A stretch of 64,000 bases of DNA, taken from assembly GCA_934202005.1 (NCBI GenBank), contig CAKPXP010000005.1:1-64000 (forward strand), given 5' to 3'. A program made the translations under genes and the position numbers. Numbering within the stretch: position 1 is the stretch's first letter; every line of letters begins with the position of its first letter. The notes under the pieces are model-generated. The model was not told the origin of the DNA. It did not search any database and worked only from the letters and a program-made list of their open reading frames with translations. This DNA is from an uncultured Selenomonas sp. (GTDB lineage: Bacteria > Bacillota > Negativicutes > Selenomonadales > Selenomonadaceae). Positions 16,289 to 24,948 of the stretch are shown here, piece by piece.

Positions 16289-17461
16289 ATGAAAGAACTC
16301 GAACTCAAGTACGGCTGCAACCCGAACCAGAAGCCTGCCAAGGTCTACATGGAGAGCGGCGATCTGCCGTTCACGGTCAAGAACGGCCGCCCCGGCTACA
16401 TCAACCTCCTCGACGCCATGAACAGCTGGCAGCTCGTGCGCGAACTCAAGGAGGCGACAGGCCTCCCCGCCGCGGCCTCGTTCAAGCACGTGAGCCCGGC
16501 GGGCGCCGCCGTCGCCGCGCCGCTGAGTGAGACGCTGCGCGAGATGTATTTCGCGCCGGACTTCCCGCTCACGCCGCTCGCGACGGCCTACGTGCGCGCG
16601 CGCGGCGCCGACCGCATGAGCTCCTACGGCGACTTCTCCGCGCTCAGCGATGTTTGCGACGTCGCGACGGCGAAGATCCTCAAGCACGAGGTCAGCGACG
16701 GCGTCATCGCGCCAGGCTACGAGCCGGAGGCACTCGAGATCCTCAAGACGAAGAAAAAGGGCAACTACGTCATCCTCGAGATGGATCCCGCCTATGAGCC
16801 CGCGCCCGTCGAGACGAAGCAGGTCTTCGGCGTGACGTTCGAGCAGCGCCGCAACGATGTCAAGATCGACGAACACATTTTCGACGACATCGTGACGAAG
16901 AACCGCGACCTGCCGGAGTCCGCGAAGCGCGACCTCCTCATCGCGACCATCACGCTCAAGTACACGCAGAGCAACTCCGTCTGCTACGCCTACGACGGCC
17001 AGGCCATCGGCATCGGCGCCGGCCAGCAGAGCCGCGTCCACTGCACGCGCCTCGCGGGTGACAAGGCGGACCGCTGGTTCCTGCGCCAGAGCCCGCAGGT
17101 CCTCGGACTCCCGTTCAAGGCGGACGTGCGCCGCCCCGACCGCGACAATGCCATCGATGTCTACATCGGCAGCGAGTGGCGCGACCTCCTCGAGACGGAC
17201 GACTGGAAGCGCGTCTTCACCGAGAAGCCGCCCGTCTTCACCGAGGAGGAAAAGCGCGCCTGGCTCAAAAAGGTCAGCGGCGTCTCCCTCGGCTCCGACG
17301 CCTTCTTCCCCTTCGGCGACAACATCGAGCGCGCGCACAAGAGCGGCGTCTCCTACGTCGCCCAGACCGGCGGCTCCATCCGCGATGACAACGTCATCGA
17401 GACGGCGGACAAGTACGACATGACCATGGCCATGACGCACATCCGCCTGTTCCATCACTGA
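16289..17461 (+). CDS. Stand-alone AICAR formyltransferase (PurH-like)
   Basis: 390 residues resembling only the transformylase half of PurH (KYGCNPNQKPAKVY, SFKHVSPAGAAVA, YTQSNSVCYAYDGQAIGIGAGQQSR region), without the IMP cyclohydrolase domain. It formylates AICAR using 10-formyltetrahydrofolate in purine synthesis. The start at 16289 is preferred over the ATG at 16283 because AAGGAG is seven bases away. The ZTP riboswitch upstream fits this reaction exactly: its ligand is the substrate or its triphosphate form. Confidence 0.93.
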   Translation: MKELELKYGCNPNQKPAKVYMESGDLPFTVKNGRPGYINLLDAMNSWQLVRELKEATGLPAAASFKHVSPAGAAVAAPLSETLREMYFAPDFPLTPLATAYVRARGADRMSSYGDFSALSDVCDVATAKILKHEVSDGVIAPGYEPEALEILKTKKKGNYVILEMDPAYEPAPVETKQVFGVTFEQRRNDVKIDEHIFDDIVTKNRDLPESAKRDLLIATITLKYTQSNSVCYAYDGQAIGIGAGQQSRVHCTRLAGDKADRWFLRQSPQVLGLPFKADVRRPDRDNAIDVYIGSEWRDLLETDDWKRVFTEKPPVFTEEEKRAWLKKVSGVSLGSDAFFPFGDNIERAHKSGVSYVAQTGGSIRDDNVIETADKYDMTMAMTHIRLFHH

Positions 17462-17496
17462 GAAACGCCGCGTCTTCGGCAAACGTCAAAAGGCAC

Positions 17497-17534
17497 AGAG
17501 GGTGCTGCCTGAGAATCTCCAGGCAGCACCCTCT
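17497..17534 (+). terminator. Terminator of the AICAR formyltransferase gene
   Basis: A perfect 15-bp stem AGAGGGTGCTGCCTG (17497-17511) with 17520-17534, eight-base loop, 35 bases after the stop. The tail CTTCAT is short in T. Confidence 0.75.
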
Positions 17535-17627
17535 CTTCATCCGCGCTCGGCATTGCTCTCCTTTTGAGCGCCTCCGCACTTCGCGCGGCATGTTCTTTCG
17601 CCGCCATTCCCTGCTCCCGTCCACTGC

Positions 17628-17840
17628 TCATCTGCCGCACCAATCTGCGCGCGGCAGCAGCGCCTCGGCGATTTTCAGCACGGTCGAGCCCGCGTCGAGA
17701 TAGATGGCATTTCCCGTCTTCACGAGACCCGCGCAGTACTGGCCGAGCACATTCTTCTCCGCCTGCATCTCGTGTTCCCGCGCCGTCACGGCCTGGATGG
17801 CCGCGCCGCCCTCGTTGTAGACAAGGAGACGCATCCACAT
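17628..17840 (-). pseudogene. Remnant of a DeoR-family regulator
   Basis: The 70-residue reading frame contains VYNEGGAAIQAVTAREHE and YCAGLVKTGNAIYLDAGSTV, which match the middle of DeoR/GlpR regulators (the GGA...V hinge and the phosphosugar-sensing IFLDAGTT segment). Both the N-terminal helix-turn-helix and most of the C-terminal effector domain are missing, so it is a fossil rather than a working gene. It lies just after the EAL-domain gene on the same strand. Confidence 0.6.
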
Positions 17841-17875
17841 GAATCATTGCGCGTGATACCGGCGCCGCGCACCTC

Positions 17876-20095
17876 TCAGCTGTGCCGCGCCTCCGCGTCC
17901 GCACAGCTCTGGCACTTCCCCGGCAGGCAGAACACGCCGTAGGAGGTCTGCTCGTCCATATTGTCGATGCGGCGCACACACGAGAGATAGCACCACTGCC
18001 CGTCCATGCGGAACGGCACGATGATGAACATCTGCGGCTGCACCTGCGCGGAGCCCTCGTCACGCACGCGGAAGACCGCCGTCACATGGTCGTTGTGCGC
18101 CCGGCGCGCGCGAGGGAGCACCGTCTTGATATCGTAGAATGTCAGGAACGGCTCCCGATCCTCCGGCACGATGTACATCTGCGCGTAGCGGCGCAGGCTC
18201 TCCTCCGAGAGCGAGTCGAGATCCATCACGCGCTGCTGCGTCGTATCGACGATGAGGTTCTCCGACTGGCCGTCCGAGGTAAAGAGGTCGATGCGCGTAT
18301 AGATCTGGAGCAGATGGCACGTCGCCACATCGACGGCGCGCACCTGATGGCCGATGCCGAGCTGCGAGAGATTGAACAGCTGGTAGACATAGGCTGCGCG
18401 GTCCCGCGCCTCGTCCACCATGATGCAGCGCATCACGATGGAAAAGATATTGCCATTCATAACGTTTTCCGTCGACTCGACGCGGCGCGTCCTGCGGCAG
18501 CGCGCCACGAGCTCCCAGAACCGCGCATTGCCGAGCTCGCAGCCCGCTTCCGTACACCGTTGATACGTCGCCATCGCCTCCTCCGGCGACGCGAAGCCCG
18601 CCTCGCGCAGCTGCCGCATGAGCTTCTTGCTGCAGTAGAGCAGCTTCGCCTCGCCATGATGGATGCTGAGGATGCCGATGGCGAGCGGATGCGCCCGCTG
18701 GGCCTCCTCCGGCGGCAAGAGCGGCTGCGTCGAGAGCACGTTCACCGCGCCGACCGCATCGAAGAACGATGCCGCGCGGAAATCCTCGAGCTGCAGCTGC
18801 CCCTCCTCGCGCCGCAGGATGGGCAGGATCTCCGCAAGCGGCACGGGCGGGCTGAAGAGATACCCCTGCAGCGTCTCGCAGCCGATCGACTTGAGGAACG
18901 CGTACTGCTCCTCCGTCTCCACGCCCTCCGCGAGCGTATGGAGGCCGAGCTTCTTCGCCATATCGACGACCGCCGAGAGGATCACGCGCGACTGCGGCTT
19001 CGTCTCGAAATCACGCAGGAACGCCATATCGATCTTCAGCACATCGAAATGAAAATCCTTGAGATTGTTGAGCGAGGAATAGCCGCTGCCGAAATCATCC
19101 ATCCAGAGCTCGAATCCCTGCCCGCGCAGGCGGCCGATCTCCGTCTTGAGGAACGTATCGCTCTCATTGAGCGCGCTCTCCGTGATCTCGATGTGCAGGA
19201 ACTCGCGCGGCACGCCATGGGCGCGGCAGATGATCTCCACCTCCTGCAGCATATCGTTGAGCTGGAAATCGACGCGCGAGAGATTCACCGAGATATGCGT
19301 GACATCCATCGCCGCATCCTTGCGGATGCGCTGCAGATCCTCGCAGACGCACTGCAGCACGTAGAGATCGAGCCGGTCGACGAGATGCGCGTCCTCGAGC
19401 ACAGGCACGAACACGCCCGGCGAGATGAGCCCCCGCTCGGGATCGCGCCAGCGCGCGAGCGCCTCAAAGCCGCAGACGCGCCGCGTCAGCGCGCGCACCT
19501 CCGGCTGGTAATACACCTCGATCCAGCCCTTCTCGATTGCCTCGTAGAAATGTGTCACGAGATACGTCCTGAGGTTCAGCGCCTCCTCCATCGAGGGATC
19601 GAACCAGGCGATATCGCGGTCGTACATGCCCTTGATGCTGTCGCAGGCGAGCTTCGCGCGGTCGAGGATGAGCGCGATATCCGTGACGCCCGCCTCCGGC
19701 TCATAGACGCCCACCTTGACGACGAGCGAGAGGCGCGGCTCCGCCTCGTAGATGGCCGTCCGCGCGTGCTCGACCTCGAGCGCGACATGCGCGATGCGCG
19801 TCATCACGACGAACCGGTCGTCGTTGAGACGCGCCATCGGCATCGCGCCGAAGATATCACTGAGCACCTGTGCGATATGGATGAGCAGCTGGTTCCCCGC
19901 CTGGAAACCATAGCGCTGGTTGACGAGGCGGAAATTCTCCATATTGAAATAGAGGAATGCCGCTCCCCCCACCTGGATCTCCTTGCCCGCCTGCTCCATG
20001 AACGCCGTCATCGTCGAGAGCCCCGTGAGCTCATCGCGCCGTTCCTGGCGAAAAGCGAGCGGCAGCGATAATTTTCTGCCCGTCTCTCGCTCCAT
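17876..20095 (-). CDS. EAL-domain c-di-GMP phosphodiesterase with degenerate GGDEF
   Basis: 739 residues, cytoplasmic. Residues about 15-190 are a GGDEF domain in which the signature has become LNDDR, so no cyclase activity is expected. Residues about 195-440 are an EAL domain with intact motifs: FEALARW, NLS, EITES, DDFGSGYS, KID and AEGVETEEQ, consistent with c-di-GMP hydrolysis. The last 300 residues, beginning near SFFDAVGAVNV, look like PAS-type sensory modules of unknown ligand. The start at 20095 has GGGAGGG upstream; a longer in-frame reading of 46 residues lacks a plausible start. Confidence 0.9.
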   Translation of the reverse strand: MERETGRKLSLPLAFRQERRDELTGLSTMTAFMEQAGKEIQVGGAAFLYFNMENFRLVNQRYGFQAGNQLLIHIAQVLSDIFGAMPMARLNDDRFVVMTRIAHVALEVEHARTAIYEAEPRLSLVVKVGVYEPEAGVTDIALILDRAKLACDSIKGMYDRDIAWFDPSMEEALNLRTYLVTHFYEAIEKGWIEVYYQPEVRALTRRVCGFEALARWRDPERGLISPGVFVPVLEDAHLVDRLDLYVLQCVCEDLQRIRKDAAMDVTHISVNLSRVDFQLNDMLQEVEIICRAHGVPREFLHIEITESALNESDTFLKTEIGRLRGQGFELWMDDFGSGYSSLNNLKDFHFDVLKIDMAFLRDFETKPQSRVILSAVVDMAKKLGLHTLAEGVETEEQYAFLKSIGCETLQGYLFSPPVPLAEILPILRREEGQLQLEDFRAASFFDAVGAVNVLSTQPLLPPEEAQRAHPLAIGILSIHHGEAKLLYCSKKLMRQLREAGFASPEEAMATYQRCTEAGCELGNARFWELVARCRRTRRVESTENVMNGNIFSIVMRCIMVDEARDRAAYVYQLFNLSQLGIGHQVRAVDVATCHLLQIYTRIDLFTSDGQSENLIVDTTQQRVMDLDSLSEESLRRYAQMYIVPEDREPFLTFYDIKTVLPRARRAHNDHVTAVFRVRDEGSAQVQPQMFIIVPFRMDGQWCYLSCVRRIDNMDEQTSYGVFCLPGKCQSCADAEARHS

Positions 20096-20204
20096 GCAAA
20101 TCCCTCCCGTCCGCGCCCGCCGTCGGGCCTCACTTCTTACTATGAATATTAGCGATAAAACGGAAAAATCCTGCTTTCTTTTCTGATTCTCTAGAAATTT
20201 TACG

Positions 20205-20261
20205 AAAAAGAGGGGCTGCCGCCACGGTTGCATATCGCAACGCGTGGCGGCAGCCCCTCTT
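20205..20261 (-). terminator. Terminator after codA1
   Basis: On the minus strand a long stem (AAGAGGGGCTGCCGCCACG with its complement) is followed by TTTTTCG. It lies about 60 bases past the codA1 stop and isolates the cytosine genes from the EAL gene. Confidence 0.85.
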
Positions 20262-20262
20262 T

Positions 20263-20310
20263 AGGAATCACTGATTATCAGAGCACCTCATTTAATCAGC
20301 GCTTCCTTTA
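20263..20310. repeat. Palindromic repeat family copy
   Basis: Left end TAGGAATCACTGATTATCAG, right end CATTTAATCAGCGCTTCCTT: inverted termini around a short centre, adjoining the terminator. Confidence 0.75.
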
Positions 20311-20321
20311 TTCCCTCCTGC

Positions 20322-21575
20322 TCAGGCGAGCAGGTCATACTTGCTCCGCGTCTGCGCCGGGACGCGGGTGAAGAGCTCCTCGCCGCGGCGCACGGAGCGC
20401 AGGACGCCCGCGCGCTGGCGGATGGCCTCGAAGGGCGACGGCGCGTCGAGCACGAGGAAGCTCGCGTCTTTCCCGGGCGCGAGGCCGTAGGTGTCCTCGA
20501 TGTGCATCGTACGCGCGCCGTTCGTCGTGATGAGGTCGAGGGCGTGGTCGATCTCCGCGAATGACATCATCTGGCAGATGTGGATGCCGTGGTCGAGGAT
20601 GTTCATCATGTTGCCGTTGCCGAGCGGATACCAGGGATCCTCGATGGAGTCCTGCGCGAAGCAGACATTGACGCCCGCCGCGAGGAGCTCCTTGACGCGC
20701 GTGAGCCCGCGCCGCTTCGGGTAGCTGTCCTGCCGCCCTTCGAGATAGATATTCTCCGTCGGGCACGAGATAAAGTTGAGGCCCGCCCGCCGGAAATTCG
20801 CCATCATGCGAAACGCGTAGGCGTTGTTCACCGAGCCGAGCGAGCAGGTATGGCTCGCCGTCGTGCGCGCCCCGATGCCCTCCATATAGGCGAGCGCCGT
20901 CAGAAGCTCGACGAAGCGCGACTGGTCGTCGTCCGTCTCGTCGCAGTGGAGGTCGATGAGCTTGTCGTATTTCACCGCGAGCTCGACCGCCTTGTGGACG
21001 GACTTCTCGCCGAACTCGCGCGCGAGCTCGTAGTGCGGGATGCCGCCGACGCAATCCGCGCCGAGCCGCAGCCCCTCCTCGACGAGCTCCGCGCCGTGCG
21101 GATAGGCGTATATGCCCTCCTGCGGGAACGAGACGATCTGGATCGTCACGATATCCTTGAGCTCCTCGCGCAGCTCGAAGAGCGCCTTGAGCGCCGTGAG
21201 GTTTGGATCCGTCACATCGGCATGCGTGCGGATGTACTGCACGCCCGCGCGCACCTCCTCGCGCACGGCCTGACGCGCGCGCCGCTTGATCTCCTCGCTG
21301 CTCGCGCCCGCCTTCGTCTCGCTCCAGCGCTGGATGCCCTCGAAGAGCGTCCCCGTGCCGTTCGTCGCGCCCTCGCCGCGCGCCGTGTAGACATAGTCGA
21401 GATGGAGATGCGGATCGACATAGGGCGGCACGATGAGGCGGCCGCCGAGGTCGATGGTCTCCGCCGCGTCCGCCTCGATGTGCGGCGCGATGGCCGTGAA
21501 TTTCCCCTCCTCGACGAGGAGATCCTGCGGCTCCTTCGCGTCGATGAGCGTGGCATTGCGATAAAGTTTCTTCAT
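20322..21575 (-). CDS. codA: Cytosine deaminase paralogue 1 (CodA-like amidohydrolase)
   Basis: 417 residues, close to E. coli CodA (427). The metal and active-site motifs are conserved: PHLHLD, THADVTD, HCDETDDDQSR and ASHTCS. In the AQDSIEDPWYPLG segment the metal-ligand Asp (309) is kept but the next residue, equivalent to E. coli Asp314, is Ser310. CodA homologues without Asp314 have been shown to deaminate 5-methylcytosine, so the substrate may not be plain cytosine. The ATG at 21575 is chosen because the family starts there; the Shine-Dalgarno sequence is weak. It lies downstream of codB, separated by a structured 180-base gap. Confidence 0.9.
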   Translation of the reverse strand: MKKLYRNATLIDAKEPQDLLVEEGKFTAIAPHIEADAAETIDLGGRLIVPPYVDPHLHLDYVYTARGEGATNGTGTLFEGIQRWSETKAGASSEEIKRRARQAVREEVRAGVQYIRTHADVTDPNLTALKALFELREELKDIVTIQIVSFPQEGIYAYPHGAELVEEGLRLGADCVGGIPHYELAREFGEKSVHKAVELAVKYDKLIDLHCDETDDDQSRFVELLTALAYMEGIGARTTASHTCSLGSVNNAYAFRMMANFRRAGLNFISCPTENIYLEGRQDSYPKRRGLTRVKELLAAGVNVCFAQDSIEDPWYPLGNGNMMNILDHGIHICQMMSFAEIDHALDLITTNGARTMHIEDTYGLAPGKDASFLVLDAPSPFEAIRQRAGVLRSVRRGEELFTRVPAQTRSKYDLLA

Positions 21576-21756
21576 GATGACAGCTTCTTTCTCTATGATG
21601 GGTGCTGGGAATGAGCGCCGCCGGGGGAACCGGCGGGCTCTCTGCTGCAAATCCGGGTATGTCCAGGGGCGCGCCCCGGAAACCATCAGCCTCCCCGCGC
21701 GGGAAGGCTGACAGGCACGAGGGAGCGCCCCTCTTTTTCTCTATGAAAGGAACGGC
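21576..21756 (-). other. Structured codB-codA1 intercistronic region
   Basis: On the minus strand there is an outer stem AGGGGCGC/GCGCCCCT (21725-21732 with 21665-21672) that encloses CAGCCT/AGGCTG (21705-21710 with 21687-21692). A third hairpin CCCGCCGG/CCGGCGG lies near 21616-21638. There is no T tract. It may tune relative expression of the permease and deaminase. No gene is seen. Confidence 0.5.
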
Positions 21757-23034
21757 TCAGGCGATCTTCCGGAGACCGGCCGCCGCGCGCTCCTCCCTGC
21801 GGCGCACGAGCCAAACCTTGATCTCCGTGAAGATGCCGTAGGTCAGCATCGCGCCGAACACCGCATTGAGACAGCCGATGCCAGCGGGCAGATGGCCGAA
21901 GATGCCGCCCGCGACGACCGCGAGCACCGCCGGCACATTGACGACGGCGAACTTCGCCTCGGAGAACGCGCCCGCATACGCCTTGCGGTTGAGGAAGAAA
22001 TAATCCATGATCATCACGGCGCCGAGCGGCGGGATGATGGAGCTCAGGAAGCTCAGAAGCGAGATGAAATGGTTGTAGAGCACCATCGCGAAAACTGTCG
22101 AAAGGAAGCCGTTGATGAGCACCCAGTGCTTTTTCGGCATCTTCGTGATGTTCGAAAACGCGAGGCTCGCGGCGTAGATCGTGTTATCGTTCGTCGTCCA
22201 GATATTGAGGCCGAGGATGACGATGCCGGAGATGACGAGGCCCTGGGCGATCATGACATCTGAGATATCCGGCATGCCGGCGGCGAGGCCGCCGATCGCG
22301 CCGAACGCGAACATGAGGATGTTGCCGATGAAGAACGCGGCGACCGTCGAGGCGACCGCGATGCGCGGCGTGCGGGAGAAACGGGCGAAATCCGGCGTGA
22401 GCGTGCCGCCCGAGATGAACGAGCCGACGACGAGCGAGAGCGCGAGCGTGAGGCTCATCGAGCTCACATCCGTCGCGTTCATCAGCGCGCCGATGCCGCC
22501 GACCTCAGCGATGGAGATGCTCGAGGAATAGCAGCCGAGGATCGCGATGGCCGGCACCGCGATGACGGAGAGGATCGTCAGCGACTTCACGCCGAAATAC
22601 GCCGTTGTGACCATGAGCGCGCCGCAGATGAGGATGACCGGCGTCACATCGAGGCCGAACACCTTGCTGATGGGCAGCGCGAGCATCACGACGCTCACGC
22701 CGAACCAGCCGACCTGCGTGAGGCCGAGGATGCCGGAGACGAGATACGAGCCCTTCTCGCCGAACGCGTAACGCGCGAGAAGATGCGTCGAGAGACCGGT
22801 CTTGCCCGCCATGTACGCGAGCAGCGCCGTATACGCGCCGAGGATGAAATCGCCGACGAGCAGCACGAGCGCGAGATCGCCGAACGTCAGGCTCGTGCCG
22901 AGGCGGCCGCCCGTGAGCATCGTGCCGGTATAGAACGTGAAGCCGAGCATGATGGCCATCATCGAAATGAGCCCGCGGCGTCCCTCCTTGCTGACCGGCG
23001 TCAGCGAGAAATCATTGTCGATCTTCTTTTCCAT
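21757..23034 (-). CDS. codB: Cytosine permease (NCS1 family)
   Basis: 425 residues with about 12 hydrophobic helices and NCS1 features (GFTFYTGTMLTGG near the N-terminus, GGTLTPDFARFSR, NIWTTNDNTIYAASLAFSN). It should import cytosine or a related base by cation symport through the inner membrane. GGAGGAGGG precedes the ATG. It is first in the codB-codA1 transcript, behind a putative attenuator, and next to a PucR-type regulator gene. Confidence 0.92.
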   Translation of the reverse strand: MEKKIDNDFSLTPVSKEGRRGLISMMAIMLGFTFYTGTMLTGGRLGTSLTFGDLALVLLVGDFILGAYTALLAYMAGKTGLSTHLLARYAFGEKGSYLVSGILGLTQVGWFGVSVVMLALPISKVFGLDVTPVILICGALMVTTAYFGVKSLTILSVIAVPAIAILGCYSSSISIAEVGGIGALMNATDVSSMSLTLALSLVVGSFISGGTLTPDFARFSRTPRIAVASTVAAFFIGNILMFAFGAIGGLAAGMPDISDVMIAQGLVISGIVILGLNIWTTNDNTIYAASLAFSNITKMPKKHWVLINGFLSTVFAMVLYNHFISLLSFLSSIIPPLGAVMIMDYFFLNRKAYAGAFSEAKFAVVNVPAVLAVVAGGIFGHLPAGIGCLNAVFGAMLTYGIFTEIKVWLVRRREERAAAGLRKIA

Positions 23035-23061
23035 GATGATACCCTCCTCCTGCGAAATGCA

Positions 23062-23103
23062 GAAAAAAATTCCCGGCCAGGCGCAGTCTGCCTGACCGGG
23101 AAC
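23062..23103 (-). promoter_or_regulatory. Putative attenuator terminator in the codB leader
   Basis: On the minus strand GTTCCCGGTCAGGC pairs with GCCTGGCCGGGAA and is followed by seven T residues, ending only 28 bases before codB. GGAAC just upstream can pair with the GTTCC that begins the terminator stem, giving a competing hairpin. This is the layout of transcription attenuation in a nucleobase operon. The trigger is unknown; no purine or PyrR motif was recognised. Confidence 0.6.
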
Positions 23104-23161
23104 TCCGTTGTTCCGTATCGTATCTATGACTCCATGACAGCGGGGCGTCCCCCGCTACCCT

Positions 23162-23212
23162 TAGGAACCACTGATGAATTCAGGGCACTTCATTTCATCA
23201 GCGGTTCCTTTA
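23162..23212. repeat. Palindromic repeat family copy (best-preserved short form)
   Basis: TAGGAACCACTGATGAATTC at the left and CATCAGCGGTTCCTTTA at the right are inverted repeats, giving a 51-base element inside the codB leader. Confidence 0.85.
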
Positions 23213-23249
23213 GAAGCACCATGCATCCCGTGCTTCCTTGGATGCTTTC

Positions 23250-23278
23250 ATCCTAGAGGATTTTCCTCGCGCCGTCAA
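23250..23278 (-). promoter_or_regulatory. Probable codB promoter
   Basis: Minus strand TTGACG (23273-23278) and TAGGAT (23250-23255), 17-base spacing. It would place the repeat element and attenuator in the codB leader of about 200 nt. Confidence 0.55.
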
Positions 23279-23492
23279 CAGCGATGATGAAATTTGTCAG
23301 AAATGACAAGGAACGGCGCGCGGCCCTTCGCTTTTCGACAAATGTATACAGGCGGGCGCCGCGAGCGCGTGGGCAAGCGGCATCCGCGGGGACGAAGGAC
23401 ACGCCTCCCATCGACAGTGTCGCGGACGCGCGAGAGCGCAGCGCTTCGATGAACCAGCAGTGGCGCGCGGGGCGAGGCGCGCGAGGCGCCCC

Positions 23493-24929
23493 TCAGCCGA
23501 GCAGCCGCCGGACGTAGAGCGCGAGCTGCAGCTTGAGCCGCAGGTCGGGATCGTCGAGCGAGCCGCCGAGCGCCTTCTCGATCTGGCGCAGGCGGTACTT
23601 GAGCGTATTGCGGTGGATGTAGAGCCGCTCCGCCGCATGCAGCGCGTTGCCGTTCGCCGCAACGAACGCCGCGAGCGTCTCCATAAGGCGGCCGTGGCTG
23701 CGCGCGTCCTGCGCGGCGAGCGGCGCGAGCAAACCATTCGCGAACGAGCGGAAATGCTCCGTCATCGACGAACCGACGATGAGCTCCGCGAGGCCGCCAT
23801 GCTCATAGACATAGGGCGCCGTATGGAGATGCTGGCCGCGCGCGATGTCGAGCGCCGTGCGCGCCTCGTGATAGAGGATGATGATATCCCCGAGCGCAGG
23901 CGCGAGCGTCGCCCCCGCGCAGCACTCCTCCCGCTTGATCCGCGCGTGCGCGAGGGAGTAGATCTGCGCGAGCACCGCCTCGGCCGCGGCCTCTGCGGAC
24001 GCAGACGTCTCCGCCCCCGCAGACGGCGCATCGCCCGGCGCGGCCGCCTCGGCCGCCTGCCGCTGCGCTCCTGCCGGGGCAGCCGCATGTTGCGCCGCCC
24101 CGGCCTTTTCCGCCGCGTCCCCTGCCGCCTGCCGCGCCATGCCTGCCGCGGACGCTCCAGCCGCCTGCCGCGCCGCTCCCGCGTTTCCCGCCATGCCTGC
24201 CGCGGATACTTCCGCGGTGGAAGCCGCCTGCCGCGCGCCTGCCGCCTCTTTCCCCATGCCATCCGCCGCGGCGAAGAGCAGATAGATCTGGTTGAGGCTG
24301 CTGCACGAGAGGAACGGCAGCGCGCGTGCGGAGAGCGCCGCCGCGAGCGCCTGCGCCGTCTCCTGCGTGAGCGCCTCGACCGCGCGGCCGCCCGCGTTCT
24401 CCGGCAGGAAGCTGAACGCACAGAACACCTGCGGCGCGCGCACGGGATAGCCCGCCGACGCGGCCCGCGCCGCGAACTCCTGCGCGCTCACGCGTCCCGC
24501 GAGCGCGAGCGCGAGCAGACTCTCCTGCTGCGGCGCGCGGTCGCTCAGCACGATGGCCCGCGCGATGCTCTCTTCGATATCGACGAGCGGCGTATCCCAG
24601 GGAATCGTCATGAGAGGGAAGTCCTTGCGCGCCGCCGCGTCGATGATGCTCCGCGGGATCTCCTCGATATAGTGCTCCCCGAAGAGCAGGATGGCCCCCG
24701 CGAGATTCAGCCGCACCGCCTCGCGCAGCACGCGGCTCAGATTGAACGCCGGCCGGTGCGACGCCGCGCCGCTCACGATGAGCAGCTCCCCGCCGTGCAC
24801 CCAATCGGTGAAATCATCATCCTCCGGCGTATAGATCCAGCGGATGGGATTCTCAAGCCCCCGCGTCCCCGTGAGATACCGCAGCCTGCCGAGCGACGGC
24901 AGCGATTTCAGATCCTTGCAGCGAAGCAT
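23493..24929 (-). CDS. PucR/CdaR-family transcriptional regulator with Ala-rich insertion
   Basis: 478 residues. N-terminal PucR-like sensory domain (about 1-130, GLENPIRWIYTPEDDDF), then a central region and a C-terminal PucR helix-turn-helix (about 420-475, LHAAERLYIHRNTLKYRLRQ). Between about 226 and 312 lies a low-complexity stretch of Ala, Gly and Gln with imperfect AAGMA/RQAA repeats, not expected in the family and probably from slippage in GC-rich DNA. PucR proteins control purine or related catabolism; the position between codB and a second codA suggests control of these genes. GGGGAGGAG precedes the ATG. Confidence 0.88.
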   Translation of the reverse strand: MLRCKDLKSLPSLGRLRYLTGTRGLENPIRWIYTPEDDDFTDWVHGGELLIVSGAASHRPAFNLSRVLREAVRLNLAGAILLFGEHYIEEIPRSIIDAAARKDFPLMTIPWDTPLVDIEESIARAIVLSDRAPQQESLLALALAGRVSAQEFAARAASAGYPVRAPQVFCAFSFLPENAGGRAVEALTQETAQALAAALSARALPFLSCSSLNQIYLLFAAADGMGKEAAGARQAASTAEVSAAGMAGNAGAARQAAGASAAGMARQAAGDAAEKAGAAQHAAAPAGAQRQAAEAAAPGDAPSAGAETSASAEAAAEAVLAQIYSLAHARIKREECCAGATLAPALGDIIILYHEARTALDIARGQHLHTAPYVYEHGGLAELIVGSSMTEHFRSFANGLLAPLAAQDARSHGRLMETLAAFVAANGNALHAAERLYIHRNTLKYRLRQIEKALGGSLDDPDLRLKLQLALYVRRLLG

Positions 24930-24948
24930 CTTCCTCTCCTCCCCTTTC

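Noticed and set aside
15865..16530. 221-codon plus-strand ORF across the riboswitch
   Set aside because: It overlaps the promoter, the ZTP aptamer and the start of the formyltransferase in another frame.
16268..17482. 404-codon open frame opposite the AICAR formyltransferase
   Set aside because: Antisense shadow with no family features.
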